A stretch of DNA of 64,000 nucleotides from an uncultured Roseovarius sp. (GTDB lineage: Bacteria; Pseudomonadota; Alphaproteobacteria; Rhodobacterales; Rhodobacteraceae): assembly GCF_913057115.1 (NCBI RefSeq), contig NZ_CAJXNN010000005.1, positions 1-64,000 on the forward strand. The letters are read 5' to 3'. The notes under the pieces are model-generated. The model saw nothing but the letters and a program-made list of their open reading frames with translations, made no database searches and was not told the origin of the DNA. This document shows, piece by piece, positions 17,971 through 27,762 of the stretch (its first letter is position 1; each line of letters starts with the position of its first letter). A program made the position numbers and the translations under genes.

Positions 17971-19305
17971 CTACCAGTTGTCCTTAAACCATTTAACCGC
18001 CCGCTTCAGGGACCGCGCCGGGTACCTGTCGACGGGAATCTCGAAATCCCACCATTCATCTTGAGGATTCGCCGCAAAAAGGCACATCCCCACCGCACTG
18101 GCAAAGCCCGGACCCGTGGCTGCCTGCGGAAGGCCATGCACCCGCAAGGGCCGCCCAAGCCGCACCTGTTGTCCCAGAATCTTGCTCGCCAATCCGTCGA
18201 GGCCCGGGATCTGGCTCCCGCCACCCGTCAGCACAATCTGCTGGCTCGGCAGATGGTCAAACCCGGCCGCATCCAGCCGCGCCCGCACCTCTTCCAGAAT
18301 TTCCTCGACCCGCGGGCGCATGATGCCGATCAGTTCAGCACGGCTCACGGTGCGCCGGTCATGTTCCCAATCGCCGGTTTCGCCACCGATCTCGATCATT
18401 TCGCGGTCATCCATGCCGGTGGCCACAACACCGCCATAAAAGGTCTTGATCCTCTCGGCGGTAGCTTGCGGCACCTGAAGCCCCATGGAAATGTCACCCG
18501 TCACATGGTCCCCCCCCATGCGCAAGCTGTCGGCATAAATCATGTGTTTCTTCATGAAGATCGAAATACCCGCACTGCCACCGCCAAGGTCGATACAGGC
18601 CGCGCCAAGCTCCTGTTCGTCCTCGACCAAGGCCGAAACTCCGCTGACGTAGGCCGAACTCGCCAAACCGGCCAATTCCAGGTCACAGCGCTTCACGCAA
18701 TGCACCAGATTCTGGATTGCCGCACCGTCGACGGTCAGCATATGCATATCGGTCGAAAGCTCCTGGCCCATCTGCCCGCGCGGATCATTCAGCCCCGTGC
18801 GATGATCCAAGGCGAAATTCACCGGCTGGGCATGCAGCACCTCGCGCCCCTCGCCGTAATCAGGCACCTCGCAAGCGCTCAACACCCGGCTGATGTCCTG
18901 CTCGCTCACGGTATGGCCTTCAAGCTCTACCTGACCTGCCAATCCATAGGATCGCGGGCTCGCCCCCGAAAAACAGACGATCACGTGGTCGACACGGATA
19001 TTGGCCATCTTCTGCGCCGCCTGCACCGCGGTGCGAATGGCGCGCTCTGTCTCGGTCATGGTGTCGATCTCACCAAAGCGCACCCCGCGCGAGCGTGTGG
19101 TCGCCGCCCCGATCACCCGGAACCCGGCCTGCCCTGCCATCGCGCCAATACCATCGGCCTCGCGCAACCGCTCGGTGCCGTCAAAGCGAAGCACCAGACA
19201 GGCGATCTTCGAGGTGCCCACATCCAGAACCGCCACAACACCGCGCTGCATCGCCGCCTTGCGCATATTGCGCATCGCACGTTGGGATTCATAAAGCTCG
19301 ATCAT
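17971..19305 (-). CDS. ftsA: Cell division protein FtsA
   Basis: 444-residue actin-like ATPase. The phosphate-1 motif VLDVGTSKIACLVL is near residue 25. The 1C (SHS2-type) subdomain, the phosphate-2 motif CIDLGGGSAGISIF and the adenosine motif IVLTGGGSQIPGL follow in order. A C-terminal amphipathic helix (SLKRAVKWFKDNW) would tether it to the membrane. It anchors FtsZ filaments at the division site. The ATG lies 4 bases after the ftsQ stop, so the two genes are coupled. Confidence 0.97.
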   Translation of the reverse strand: MIELYESQRAMRNMRKAAMQRGVVAVLDVGTSKIACLVLRFDGTERLREADGIGAMAGQAGFRVIGAATTRSRGVRFGEIDTMTETERAIRTAVQAAQKMANIRVDHVIVCFSGASPRSYGLAGQVELEGHTVSEQDISRVLSACEVPDYGEGREVLHAQPVNFALDHRTGLNDPRGQMGQELSTDMHMLTVDGAAIQNLVHCVKRCDLELAGLASSAYVSGVSALVEDEQELGAACIDLGGGSAGISIFMKKHMIYADSLRMGGDHVTGDISMGLQVPQATAERIKTFYGGVVATGMDDREMIEIGGETGDWEHDRRTVSRAELIGIMRPRVEEILEEVRARLDAAGFDHLPSQQIVLTGGGSQIPGLDGLASKILGQQVRLGRPLRVHGLPQAATGPGFASAVGMCLFAANPQDEWWDFEIPVDRYPARSLKRAVKWFKDNW

Positions 19306-19309
19306 GTTT

Positions 19310-20176
19310 TTATTCTGCCCCTGAGCTTATCTTTGTTATCCGCCACCATTCCTCGGTGGCTGCCTCGTTCATTCTTATGGTGGGCCGCGACGCTAGCCGC
19401 ATGTCCACCGCCACCAGATCACGCGCCAGCATGTCCTGCACGTCGTTCAGCACGATCACCCGCTCCAAAGCGCGCACCGGCTCCGCCTCGGGCAGCATGA
19501 TGCGCTGCCCGCGCTGCATCACCACATCCCAACGCCGCTCGCCCATGCGCACAAGCCCGCGCATCTCGTCAGCCAAGGGCGCCGCCGCGCGCAAAATCTC
19601 CAAGGCTTGCGGAACCGCCCTATCGGCCCCCTCGCCCGCGATCACCGGCAAATCCGCCCGCTCCGAGCGATGCGAAAGGTCCGCCACGCTGACGCCCTCG
19701 GCATCGACCACGGCCAAACCATCGCGCGTGCGCCACACCGCCACCGGCTGACGCTCGATCACTTCGGCCACCAAGACACCGCCCTGCCGCAACCGCACAT
19801 CGGCATCGGCCACCGCTGGCAGTCCAACGATCATCTCGCGCACCTGCTCCAACTCCAGATCAAAGGAGCTTACCGGCAGGTCGAACGGGAAAATCTCGCG
19901 AATATCCTCTTCCACCCCGGTGCTGGCCCCTTCAACGGCCAATAGCTGCACCATGAATTCAGGGCGGGTCTCGATCTCCTGCCGGATCTCGGCCACCTTC
20001 AGCACCAAGGCATCGCGCCGCGCTTCATCGGACAAATAAATCGTCCCGGCGGCGAAACTCAGACAGAAGGGCACGCCGACCCGCAACAGCTTGCGGAAAA
20101 GCGGCGTCAGCATCAGCCGCTCAAAACGATAAGCCCAGCGCGAGGGCGCGGGATCAGGCCGGCTTACCTGTTGCAC
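19310..20176 (-). CDS. ftsQ: Cell division protein FtsQ
   Basis: About 288 residues. A short basic cytoplasmic tail ([14 protein letters not shown]) precedes one transmembrane helix (about 33-52, [18 protein letters not shown]), a POTRA domain ([21 protein letters not shown]) and the FtsQ/DivIB beta domain. It links early and late divisome proteins in the periplasm. An ATG start at 20197 is possible. However, the GTG at 20176 has GGAGG 7 bases upstream inside the end of ddl and gives the usual short N-terminus, so I prefer it (13-base overlap with ddl). Confidence 0.92.
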   Translation of the reverse strand: MQQVSRPDPAPSRWAYRFERLMLTPLFRKLLRVGVPFCLSFAAGTIYLSDEARRDALVLKVAEIRQEIETRPEFMVQLLAVEGASTGVEEDIREIFPFDLPVSSFDLELEQVREMIVGLPAVADADVRLRQGGVLVAEVIERQPVAVWRTRDGLAVVDAEGVSVADLSHRSERADLPVIAGEGADRAVPQALEILRAAAPLADEMRGLVRMGERRWDVVMQRGQRIMLPEAEPVRALERVIVLNDVQDMLARDLVAVDMRLASRPTIRMNEAATEEWWRITKISSGAE

Positions 20177-21096
20177 GAGGCATCCTCCACCATCCATGCG
20201 CAGAGCTCCGGGAAGGACATGCCCACCGCCTGCGCCTGCTCGGGCGTCAGCGACGTCGGCGTCATCCCGGGCTGCGTATTGGTCTCCAAAAGCACCAGAC
20301 CATCAAGGCCCAGCGCCTCGTCCCAGCGAAAATCCGTCCGGCTCACGCCGCGACAGCCCAGCACCTCATGCGCCCGTTTGGCATAGTCCATACAGGCGTC
20401 GAAAATCTCTTGCGGGATATCCGCAGGCACCACATGGCGCGACCCGCCCTCTTTGTATTTGGCGTCATAGTCATACCAGCCATCGGTCAGAATATCTGTC
20501 ACGGTCAGCGCCCGGTCACCAACCACCGTCGTGGTCAACTCGCGCCCCGGCGCGAAGGCCTCGACCATCACCACCTCGGGCATCTCATCGGATAGTTGCG
20601 GCGGCCCGTTGGCCTCCTCATTGACAAGGTACACCCCAACCGAAGAGCCCTCGTTATAAGGCTTCACCACGTAAGGCGGCGCCATGACATGCCCCGCGCG
20701 CGCTGTCTCACGCGGCACCAGAACGCTATCAACCACTGGCAATCCCTCGGCCCGGTACGCATCCTTCGTCCGCTCCTTGTCCATGGCCAAGGCCGAGGCC
20801 AGAACCCCGGAATGGGTATAGGGCAAGCCCATCCATTCCAACAAACCCTGCACACAGCCATCTTCACCCCAGCGACCATGCAGGGCGTTGAAAACAACAT
20901 CGGGAGACATATCGGCAAGCCGCACGGCAAGGTCGCGGCCTGCATCGACCTCGACCACTTCGTACCCTGCTTCCCGCAATGCGGCGGCGCATTCACGTCC
21001 TGATGACAGCGACACCTCACGCTCAGCCGAGGGGCCACCCATAATCACCGCCACTGTCGGGGATTTTCTGCTCGAAAGTCCCAACTCGTGCCTCAA
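20164..21096 (-). CDS. ddl: D-alanine--D-alanine ligase
   Basis: 310 residues with an ATP-grasp fold. The N-terminal [17 protein letters not shown] and the central [12 protein letters not shown] (ATP/substrate-binding Ser) are visible. The C-terminal [13 protein letters not shown] provides the metal and D-Ala binding residues. It makes the D-Ala-D-Ala dipeptide for MurF. The start is uncertain: TTG at 21096, or TTG at 21084 with GAGG 6 bases upstream; there is no ATG before the first conserved motif. It is coupled to ftsQ by overlap, as usual in alphaproteobacterial dcw clusters. Confidence 0.95.
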   Translation of the reverse strand: MRHELGLSSRKSPTVAVIMGGPSAEREVSLSSGRECAAALREAGYEVVEVDAGRDLAVRLADMSPDVVFNALHGRWGEDGCVQGLLEWMGLPYTHSGVLASALAMDKERTKDAYRAEGLPVVDSVLVPRETARAGHVMAPPYVVKPYNEGSSVGVYLVNEEANGPPQLSDEMPEVVMVEAFAPGRELTTTVVGDRALTVTDILTDGWYDYDAKYKEGGSRHVVPADIPQEIFDACMDYAKRAHEVLGCRGVSRTDFRWDEALGLDGLVLLETNTQPGMTPTSLTPEQAQAVGMSFPELCAWMVEDASCNR

Positions 21097-21147
21097 TGTC
21101 CAGAACCGTTAACCGGCTCACTTTTATTAAAATCGCCTGCCTTGGCG

Positions 21148-22071
21148 TTACGGAGCCGGTTCGCCGACCCTCATGATCTCCCAGTGTAACTCTATTCCAC
21201 TGTTTTGGAAAACCTTTTTTCTAACCTCTTCGCCCAAACCTTCCAGATCCGCCGCCGTGGCATCCCCGGTATTGATCAGGAAGTTGGAATGCTTCTCGCT
21301 CATCTGCGCGCCACCCCTGCGCGCCCCGCGCATACCGGCGTCATCAATCACCTTCCACGCCTTCAGATCATGGACATCATCGGCCCGGCCCGTGCTGGAA
21401 AACCCCGCCGGGTTGCGAAAGGTGCTGCCGGCAGTGCGGTCCTTGGTGGGCTGTGTCTCGTCCCGCTTTTTAAGCTGCGCCGCCATATGCGCGGCCAAGG
21501 CCTCAGGGTCACCGGGTTCCCCCTCGAACACCGCCTCGACAATCACCCATCCCTCGGGCAGATCGCTCCGACGATAGCGAAAGTTCAACTGCTCAGGGGT
21601 CAGCGTGACAACTTCCCCCTCACGGGTCACCGCCCGCGCTTCCACCAGATGATCCGCCACATAAGACCCATAACAGCCCGCGTTCATTCTCACCGCGCCA
21701 CCAATCGCCCCCGGAATGGTGCGCAGGAACGTCAGGTCCACCCCGGCCTCCGCCGCCTTTTTCGCCACATGCGCATCCAGCGCCGCCGCGCCTGCCGTCA
21801 CCCGGTTGCCCTCAATGGAAATGCCATTGAAGCCACGCCCCATGCGGATCACCACGGCGCGCAAACCGCCATCACGTACAATCAGGTTGCTGCCAACCCC
21901 CATGGGAAAGACCGGCACATCACCGGGCAGCGCCCGCAAAAACGCCGCCAGATCCTCAATATCCGCAGGCTGGAACAACCAATCCGCCGGGCCGCCCACA
22001 CGCAACCACGTCAAATCGGCCAGCAACCGATCTTGCGTCAATTTCCCGCGAACTTCAGGCATCTCAATCAT
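21148..22071 (-). CDS. murB: UDP-N-acetylenolpyruvoylglucosamine reductase MurB
   Basis: 307-residue type-I-like MurB flavoenzyme. FAD-binding motifs include [24 protein letters not shown] and [18 protein letters not shown]. The catalytic region has STFRNPAG and the late [15 protein letters not shown] with the proton-donating serine. It reduces enolpyruvyl-UDP-GlcNAc with NADPH to UDP-MurNAc in the cytoplasm. It is separated from DUF2484 by 99 bases, part of which is a hairpin-type repeat, and followed by ddl. Confidence 0.97.
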   Translation of the reverse strand: MIEMPEVRGKLTQDRLLADLTWLRVGGPADWLFQPADIEDLAAFLRALPGDVPVFPMGVGSNLIVRDGGLRAVVIRMGRGFNGISIEGNRVTAGAAALDAHVAKKAAEAGVDLTFLRTIPGAIGGAVRMNAGCYGSYVADHLVEARAVTREGEVVTLTPEQLNFRYRRSDLPEGWVIVEAVFEGEPGDPEALAAHMAAQLKKRDETQPTKDRTAGSTFRNPAGFSSTGRADDVHDLKAWKVIDDAGMRGARRGGAQMSEKHSNFLINTGDATAADLEGLGEEVRKKVFQNSGIELHWEIMRVGEPAP

Positions 22072-22117
22072 AGGCGCGGATTAGTCCCCCCGCTGAAAAA
22101 GCGCAAGCGCGCCCGCT

Positions 22118-22147
22118 TCTTCTTGGAAAAAAACTCCCGCCGGAGGC
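22118..22147. repeat. TTCTTyTTG...CCGCCGGAGG intergenic repeat (copy 1)
   Basis: An A-rich stretch followed by a CTCC-GGAG mini-hairpin. It resembles 27641-27668, with the shared order TTCTTyTTGrAAA...CCGCCGGAGG. It lies between DUF2484 and murB. Similarity was judged by eye. Confidence 0.4.
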
Positions 22148-22170
22148 GCCCAATAGCACCACGCGCGCCG

Positions 22171-22419
22171 TCACAATCCCACGCGCGCACGCAGCCACCG
22201 GCCCAGATACACCACCGGCCAGCGCAAAACACTCATTGCCGCAATCAAAAAGGCCAGTCCCCACCACGGGCCATTCTGGTAGATGACAAACACCAAAAGC
22301 GGAATGCCAAGCGCAATCAGCATATAGGCCCGCCGCCAGTGGTTGTCCCGGCTCGGGATCATTCCCAGAATATTGGCCAGAATGATCCACAAACAGGCCA
22401 AGACAACCGATAGGGTCAT
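22171..22419 (-). CDS. DUF2484 family small membrane protein
   Basis: 82 residues with about three hydrophobic segments (4-20, 32-50, 53-72) and a basic tail (GRWLRARVGL). It matches the DUF2484 family, found next to murB/murC in Rhodobacterales. Function unknown; the context suggests a role in envelope biogenesis. The ATG overlaps the stop of the upstream permease gene as ATGA, so translation is coupled to the permease. A longer ORF in this frame is only the shadow of the permease gene. Confidence 0.85.
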   Translation of the reverse strand: MTLSVVLACLWIILANILGMIPSRDNHWRRAYMLIALGIPLLVFVIYQNGPWWGLAFLIAAMSVLRWPVVYLGRWLRARVGL

Positions 22420-23603
22420 GTCCCCACCCCCATACTCAAAACCAAAGCGACAAGTGCTGCCAAAAGCCCCACGACCGGAACAAGCATAGGCACGGTGAAT
22501 GGCGCAGCAGGCGCGCGCCTCTTCATGGCGATGAGCGCCGCGTTGACCAGAACGAAAACCGACAACAAGATCACCGAGGTCACCTCGGCCAATTGCGCCA
22601 CCGGCAACAAAAGCGCCCCGGTCAAGACCCCGACCCCGATCACCAAGGTCGCCAGAACCGGTGTGCCAAAGCGCGGGCTGGCATGGTAAAAGACCGACAG
22701 GCTGCCATGCCGCCGGCCCAAACCGAACAAGACCCGCGCCGCCATCACCACCTGCGCCAAAACCCCGTTCAGCGCGGCGGCCACCGCGATCAGCGATAAA
22801 AACCCGGCGCTCCCACCCCGCGCCTCTGACCAGACCAAAGCCAAGGGCTGCTCGCTTCCCGCCAGCTGCTCCAAGGGTACCGCCCGCACGGCGGCCCAAC
22901 TGACCAAGCCGTAGAGCAGGCTGGTCAATAAAAGCGAAAGCAAAATGGCACGCGGCAATGTGCGCTCGGGGTTGCGCACCTCTTCGGCCATGTTGACGAT
23001 ATCCTCGAACCCGATGAAGGCGAAAAAGGCCAGAACGGCGGCGGCCACCACGCCCGACCAGACAATCTCGGGCGGGGCGCTATAGTCGGCCACAGGCTCC
23101 GCCCCGGCCCCGGCCCAGACGACAAGGCCCAGGCCAAGCACCTCAACGGCGGTGAACACCGCCGCCATGCTCAGGCTTTCCAAGACACCGACAATGGCCA
23201 CCCCCACCAAAAACAGCCCCATGATGACAATCACCCATTGATCGGGCCAGCCGGTGATCGAGGTGAGGTATCCCGCGCCCCCGCGCAAGACCGCCCCCGC
23301 CGACACCGTGCCAGCCGCCACGATCGCCAAGCCGACAACCACGCCCAACAGGCTTGAGTTAAGCCCCTTTTCCACGAAAACCGCCTCGCCCGCCGCTTCC
23401 GGCAGACGGGTGGTAAACTCGGCATAGGACAGCGCCGTTGGCGCTGCGATCAAACCTGCGATCAAGAAGGAAAGCGGCGCCCAAACCCCGGCCTGCGCGG
23501 CCACCGCACCCACCAGCACATAGATGCCCGCCCCCACCATGACGCCCACACCATAGGCGGTCAAAAGGCCAAACCCGATCCGGCGTTTGAGATGTTCGGT
23601 CAT
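22416..23603 (-). CDS. APC family amino acid permease
   Basis: 395 residues with about ten to twelve transmembrane helices. The N-terminal GFGLLTAYGVGVMVGAGIYVLVG is the family helix-1 motif with the substrate-binding GAGIY. FAFIGFEDIVNMAEEVRNPERTLPRAI is the conserved loop of APC transporters, so it probably imports amino acids or amines. The start at 23603 (MTEHLKRRIGFG) is preferred; the longer frame runs into palindromic intergenic DNA. It lies inside the dcw cluster between murC and DUF2484/murB, an unusual place for a permease, and is coupled to DUF2484 by a 4-base overlap. Confidence 0.9.
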   Translation of the reverse strand: MTEHLKRRIGFGLLTAYGVGVMVGAGIYVLVGAVAAQAGVWAPLSFLIAGLIAAPTALSYAEFTTRLPEAAGEAVFVEKGLNSSLLGVVVGLAIVAAGTVSAGAVLRGGAGYLTSITGWPDQWVIVIMGLFLVGVAIVGVLESLSMAAVFTAVEVLGLGLVVWAGAGAEPVADYSAPPEIVWSGVVAAAVLAFFAFIGFEDIVNMAEEVRNPERTLPRAILLSLLLTSLLYGLVSWAAVRAVPLEQLAGSEQPLALVWSEARGGSAGFLSLIAVAAALNGVLAQVVMAARVLFGLGRRHGSLSVFYHASPRFGTPVLATLVIGVGVLTGALLLPVAQLAEVTSVILLSVFVLVNAALIAMKRRAPAAPFTVPMLVPVVGLLAALVALVLSMGVGT

Positions 23604-23634
23604 GCGCGCCCTCTTGCCTCCTTCTGAGACTGGC

Positions 23635-23679
23635 CCGGAAAATTCAAATTTTCCGGCTCGGAATTCTTGCAAAATTCCG
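23635..23679. repeat. Pair of tandem palindromes between murC and the permease gene
   Basis: A 22-base palindrome (23635-23656) has 10-base arms CCGGAAAATT/AATTTTCCGG around CA. A 21-base near-palindrome (23659-23679, arms CGGAATT/AATTCCG) follows after 2 bases. The 10-base-arm, 2-base-centre layout is the same as the first palindrome at 43801-43822. Confidence 0.8.
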
Positions 23680-23697
23680 CCCGCGCGTCACGCATGT

Positions 23698-25098
23698 TTA
23701 GGCCCGGCGCAACCGCTCCGGCAGGCCATTGGCCCATGTGCTGATCGTGCCCGCGCCCAGACAAACAACCATATCCCCCGGTTTCGCCTGCTCGCGCACC
23801 AGCCGTTCCAGATCGTCTTCGTCCTGAATGGCGCGCGCATGGCGGTGGCCCGCGCGGATAAGCCCGGCGACCAAATCATCGCGCGTGGCCCCTTCGATGG
23901 GGTCTTCGCCTGCGGCGTAAACCTCGGCGATGGCCACCACGTCAGCCTCGTTGAAACAGGCACAGAAGTCATCGAAATGGTGATGCAGGCGGGTATACCG
24001 GTGCGGCTGATGCACGGCGATCACCCGCCCCTCACAGGCCTGCCGCGCGGCTTTCAGCACGGCGGCAATCTCGGTCGGGTGGTGGCCGTAATCGTCGATG
24101 ATTGCAACGCCATTCACCTCGCCCACGCGGGTAAAGCGGCGGTTCACCCCGCCGAAACTCGCCAAAGCCTCGCGAATCTCATCGCGCGTCATGCCCAGAT
24201 GCCGCGCCACGGCCACAGCACTCAGCGCATTGCTGACATTGTGATCCCCCGGCATCGGCAACTGGCAACCCTCAATGACCTTGCCCTCGGCCTGAAGCGC
24301 CACGTCGAAATGCGCCACGCCTTTTTCATAGCGCAGGTTGGTGGCGCGAATATCGGCTTGAGTGTTGAAGCCATAGGTCACCACCCGCCGGTCAGTCAGC
24401 TTGCCCACCAAGGCCTGCACATCCGCATCATCGGTGCAGCAGACGGCCAGACCATAGAAAGGAATGTTGCTGACAAAGTCGTAAAAGCCCCGGTGCAGGT
24501 TCTCCTCGGTGCCCCAATGCTCCATATGCTCGGGGTCGATATTGGTGACGATGGCAATCGTGGCGGGCAGGCGGTTGAAGGTGCCGTCGCTTTCGTCGGC
24601 CTCCACCACCATCCATTCGCCCTGCCCCACCCGCGCATTCGAGCCATAGGCGTGGATGATCCCGCCATTGATCACCGTGGGGTCGTATTTGCCATGATCC
24701 AGAAGGGCGGCGACCATGGTGGTCGTCGTGGTCTTGCCATGGGTGCCCGCCACGGCCACGTTGGATTTCAGGCGCATCAACTCGGCCAGCATCTCGGCCC
24801 GGCGCACCACCGGCAGGCCCTTGGTTCGCGCCTCGTCCAACTCCGGGTTGCCCGGTTTGATGGCGCTTGAGATGACGACCACCTCGGCATCTTCAAGGTT
24901 TTCGGCCCGCTGGCCTTGGAAAATATGCGCGCCCATGGCTTCAAGCCGCTGGGTGATCGGCGTTGATTTCAAATCGCTGCCCTGCACCACATAGCCATGG
25001 TTCAGCAAAACCTCGGCGATCCCCGACATGCCGATACCGCCAATGCCCACGAAATGAATGGGGCCCACGTCCCCCGGCAGTTTGGTTGCGGCATTCAT
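23698..25098 (-). CDS. murC: UDP-N-acetylmuramate--L-alanine ligase MurC
   Basis: 466 residues. The N-terminal Rossmann motif [21 protein letters not shown] is typical of MurC. The ATP P-loop is [17 protein letters not shown], followed by the Mur ligase central and C-terminal domains ([14 protein letters not shown]). It adds L-Ala to UDP-MurNAc in the cytoplasm. In-frame ATGs at 25140 and 25131 exist, but [16 protein letters not shown] at 25098 matches the usual N-terminus and has GAGGGGAAG upstream. It is followed by a palindrome-containing gap and a permease rather than directly by DUF2484/murB. Confidence 0.96.
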   Translation of the reverse strand: MNAATKLPGDVGPIHFVGIGGIGMSGIAEVLLNHGYVVQGSDLKSTPITQRLEAMGAHIFQGQRAENLEDAEVVVISSAIKPGNPELDEARTKGLPVVRRAEMLAELMRLKSNVAVAGTHGKTTTTTMVAALLDHGKYDPTVINGGIIHAYGSNARVGQGEWMVVEADESDGTFNRLPATIAIVTNIDPEHMEHWGTEENLHRGFYDFVSNIPFYGLAVCCTDDADVQALVGKLTDRRVVTYGFNTQADIRATNLRYEKGVAHFDVALQAEGKVIEGCQLPMPGDHNVSNALSAVAVARHLGMTRDEIREALASFGGVNRRFTRVGEVNGVAIIDDYGHHPTEIAAVLKAARQACEGRVIAVHQPHRYTRLHHHFDDFCACFNEADVVAIAEVYAAGEDPIEGATRDDLVAGLIRAGHRHARAIQDEDDLERLVREQAKPGDMVVCLGAGTISTWANGLPERLRRA

Positions 25099-25136
25099 CA
25101 CGACTTCCCCTCTGATCGCCAGATCCTTCATGTCCC

Positions 25137-26231
25137 TCACCCTTTCGCCAGCTCTTCCACCATATCGGCCAAATGTACCGGCGCGTCGGGCAATCCTTGC
25201 CCAAGCGCCGCTTGGGCCATCTGCGTGGCCCCCTGCGGATGGGTCAGAACGCTGGCTATCTGCTCTGAAACCACCTCGACCGCAAGTTTTCTTTCCGGAA
25301 TGACAATTGCCCCGCCCGCCTGTGACAATCCCTTGGCATTGGCGGTCTGATGATCCCCCGCCGCCGCGGCATAGGGGATCAGGATGCTGGGCCGCCCGAT
25401 CACGCTGATATCCGCGATGGAGGAGGCCCCGGCGCGGCTGATCACCAATTGCGCCTCGCTCATCCGGCGCGGCACATCGCGGAAAAACGGCTCCACCTCG
25501 GCGTCGATGCCATGCTCGGCATAAAACTGCGCCACGCGCTGGCCATCCTCATCGCGGGCCTGATGGGCCACGCGAATGTTGCGCCGCAGATCATCTGACA
25601 GGCTGGCAATCGCGCTCGGGATCACATCCGACAGGATGCGCGCCCCCTGACTTCCACCAATCACCAGAACCGACATCGGATAGTCGCCGGGCGGGATATA
25701 GCCCGCGCCCGCCCGCTCCAGAACACTGGCGCGCACCGGGTTGCCCACATGCACCCCCTCAATGCCCGCAGGCAGGTCGGTGGGCCATGTGCCACAAGCC
25801 ACGCGGTCGACCCGCTTGGCAAAAATCTTGTTCACCCGGCCAAGAATACCGTTCTGCTCATGGATCATTCGCGGCCTGCGCAACAGCCACGCCGCGCCAA
25901 GGGCGGGAATCGTCGGATAACCACCAAAACCCACCACCACGTCGGGGGTGTCACGCATCATGCCAAAGGCCGCGCCGATGACACCGCCCAGAATACGAAA
26001 CGGCACTATCGCCTTGGCCAACAGACCGCCGCGCGCGAATGTGGCGCTCGACACTTGGGAAATCTCAACTGAATGCGGGAACCCACCGGTATACCGCGCG
26101 CCGCGCGCATCGGTGGAAAGCTTCACCCTCCAGCCCCGGCGCAACATCACCTCGGCCAGCGATTGGGCTGGAAACATATGCCCGCCAGTGCCCCCGGCGG
26201 CGATCACAAGTAATGGCTGTCTTTCGCTCAC
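25137..26231 (-). CDS. murG: Undecaprenyldiphospho-muramoylpentapeptide beta-N-acetylglucosaminyltransferase MurG
   Basis: 364-residue GT28 glycosyltransferase. The N-terminal [20 protein letters not shown] binds the lipid phosphate. The C-terminal UDP-GlcNAc site has [13 protein letters not shown] and [23 protein letters not shown]. It converts lipid I to lipid II on the inner face of the membrane. It lies 58 bases after ftsW and just before murC, the standard order. Confidence 0.97.
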   Translation of the reverse strand: MSERQPLLVIAAGGTGGHMFPAQSLAEVMLRRGWRVKLSTDARGARYTGGFPHSVEISQVSSATFARGGLLAKAIVPFRILGGVIGAAFGMMRDTPDVVVGFGGYPTIPALGAAWLLRRPRMIHEQNGILGRVNKIFAKRVDRVACGTWPTDLPAGIEGVHVGNPVRASVLERAGAGYIPPGDYPMSVLVIGGSQGARILSDVIPSAIASLSDDLRRNIRVAHQARDEDGQRVAQFYAEHGIDAEVEPFFRDVPRRMSEAQLVISRAGASSIADISVIGRPSILIPYAAAAGDHQTANAKGLSQAGGAIVIPERKLAVEVVSEQIASVLTHPQGATQMAQAALGQGLPDAPVHLADMVEELAKG

Positions 26232-26289
26232 AGCACCACCTCATTGCCTGAATTGCGCCGTCATGGCGCAACCCGGCGCAAATGACCAG

Positions 26290-27456
26290 TCACCGCACCC
26301 GCCCACGCAGGATATCGCCGATCTCGCCTTGGGGCCGCGACCGCGTGAAGGCAAAGAGCATTCCCACCGCAATACCCCCGGCAATCAAAGACGACCCCCC
26401 GTAGCTGACAAAGGGCAAGGTCATGCCCTTGGCGGGCAACAGGCGCACGGCCACGCCCATGTTTATCATCGCCTGCACGGCGAACATCGCCACAAGCCCG
26501 GTCCCGGCCAGCCGAATGAAGGGGTCACGCTCGCGCATCAAACGCGCCAGCGAGCGCACCAGCACGGTGGCATAAAGCAAGATGATACAAAGCACGAGGA
26601 TAAGCCCATATTCCTCGGCCGCCACGGCGATGATGAAGTCAGTATGCGCATCCGGCAGGCTCCACTTCACCTCGCCCTCCCCTACGCCTACACCGAAAAA
26701 CCCGCCCTCGCGGATGGCATTGGTGGCAAAACCCAACTGCGTGTTGGGGTCCACATCTGGGCTCAGAAAGCCATCAATCCGGCGCGCGAAATGTTCGGAA
26801 TTGGAATAGGCCACGCTGCCCGCCGCGATCACGCAAACCGCCATCGCCAGCAAAAGCAAGATCGGCGCACCGGCCACGAAATACATCACGCCCCAGCCGA
26901 AAAGCACCAAACAGGCCTGCCCGAAATCCGGCTGCATGGCCAGAAACGCAACGATCACGATGGCCAGCAGGAAAGACCAGGTCAATCCCGGCGGCCCGTT
27001 GATGTCCTGGCTCGCCGCCATCATCCAAGCGGCCACGACAACGAAACCCGGCTTGAGAAATTCAGATGGTTGCACACTTGCAAACCCAAGGCTGTACCAC
27101 CGCACGGCCCCTTTGCCGAAATCGGTGCCGAAAACCGGCAGAAGGATCAAAGCCACGAAAGCCGCCAGAAACCCGATCACCGCCAGACGACGTACCAAAC
27201 TCGGGCTCATCATCGAGGTCAGGAACATCGCGCTCAAGGCCATTGCGCCAAACAGGGTTTGTCGCTGAACATAATGGAAGGGCGCGAAGCCGTTCTTTTC
27301 GGCCAAGGGCGGGGACGCGGCCAAACCAAGCAAAAGGCCGATACCGAACAGGATCAGCACACATGAGATCGACCACTTGTCGATCGTTCGCCACCACTTG
27401 GGAAGGACCGGCTCCGCATCCCGTACCGGGACCGCGCCATAAACCATCTCTGTCAT
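26290..27456 (-). CDS. ftsW: Peptidoglycan glycosyltransferase FtsW (SEDS family)
   Basis: 388 residues and about ten transmembrane helices. SEDS motifs are present: RWYSLGFASVQPSEFLKPGFV, and near the C-terminus LPFVSYGGSSLIAGGIAVGML. It polymerises lipid II at the septum with its partner PBP3 (FtsI). The start at 27456 (MTEMVYGAVPVRD) is chosen; ATG 27447 is an alternative. The longer frame upstream reads through hairpin-rich noncoding DNA. It is the first dcw gene on this strand within the window and probably begins a transcript from the 306-base gap upstream. Confidence 0.95.
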   Translation of the reverse strand: MTEMVYGAVPVRDAEPVLPKWWRTIDKWSISCVLILFGIGLLLGLAASPPLAEKNGFAPFHYVQRQTLFGAMALSAMFLTSMMSPSLVRRLAVIGFLAAFVALILLPVFGTDFGKGAVRWYSLGFASVQPSEFLKPGFVVVAAWMMAASQDINGPPGLTWSFLLAIVIVAFLAMQPDFGQACLVLFGWGVMYFVAGAPILLLLAMAVCVIAAGSVAYSNSEHFARRIDGFLSPDVDPNTQLGFATNAIREGGFFGVGVGEGEVKWSLPDAHTDFIIAVAAEEYGLILVLCIILLYATVLVRSLARLMRERDPFIRLAGTGLVAMFAVQAMINMGVAVRLLPAKGMTLPFVSYGGSSLIAGGIAVGMLFAFTRSRPQGEIGDILRGRVR

Positions 27457-27562
27457 CTGAACCGCCGAAACTGCCTCGAACACGCCCCGTTTTCGGGGTC
27501 TATCGCAAGAGTGTAGCAGGTCGCACGCGTTGTGGAAAGAGTCTTGCGTCAAAGGGCGTTTG

Positions 27563-27622
27563 GGGGGCGCTGCCCCCGCCGCCCTGCGGGCGACTCCCCC
27601 GGGATATTTATGAACAGAAGAA
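27563..27622 (+). repeat. Composite hairpin repeat, copy 1 (GGATATTT-N5-CAGAAGAA type)
   Basis: It consists of hairpin GGGGGC-gct-GCCCCC (27563-27577), then hairpin CGCCC-tgc-GGGCG, then CTCCCCCGGGATATTT and, five bases later, CAGAAGAA. The inverted copy at 62092-62157 has the same order of parts. It appears to be a dispersed intergenic element. Confidence 0.7.
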
Positions 27623-27640
27623 GACCGGGCCGACCCCTTT

Positions 27641-27668
27641 TTCTTTTTGAAAACAACCCCGCCGGAGG
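27641..27668. repeat. TTCTTyTTG...CCGCCGGAGG intergenic repeat (copy 2)
   Basis: It resembles 22118-22147 in sequence and order. It lies 18 bases after the composite hairpin repeat. Judged by eye only. Confidence 0.4.
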
Positions 27669-27762
27669 TCTCCATCAGCCAAGGGCGCACGGTTCAAACA
27701 AGGGCCTGCCCGTTCAAGTGGTTGCGGGTGCGTGGGCGGGGCCGCCGCCTATAGGCGCAGGA

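Larger units (their letters stand above)
27457..27762. other. Noncoding gap between the XRE regulator and ftsW
   Basis: 306 bases without a convincing gene. It contains a composite hairpin repeat (27563-27622) and a second short repeat (27641-27668). The part next to ftsW (27457-27530) should hold the ftsW promoter, but I could not pick a clear -35/-10 pair. ORFs here are in frame with ftsW only by chance. Confidence 0.6.

Noticed and set aside
27066-27690. ORFs extending across the gap upstream of ftsW
   Set aside because: They run through hairpin repeats and the antisense of ftsW; the frame in line with ftsW begins well before its conserved N-terminus.
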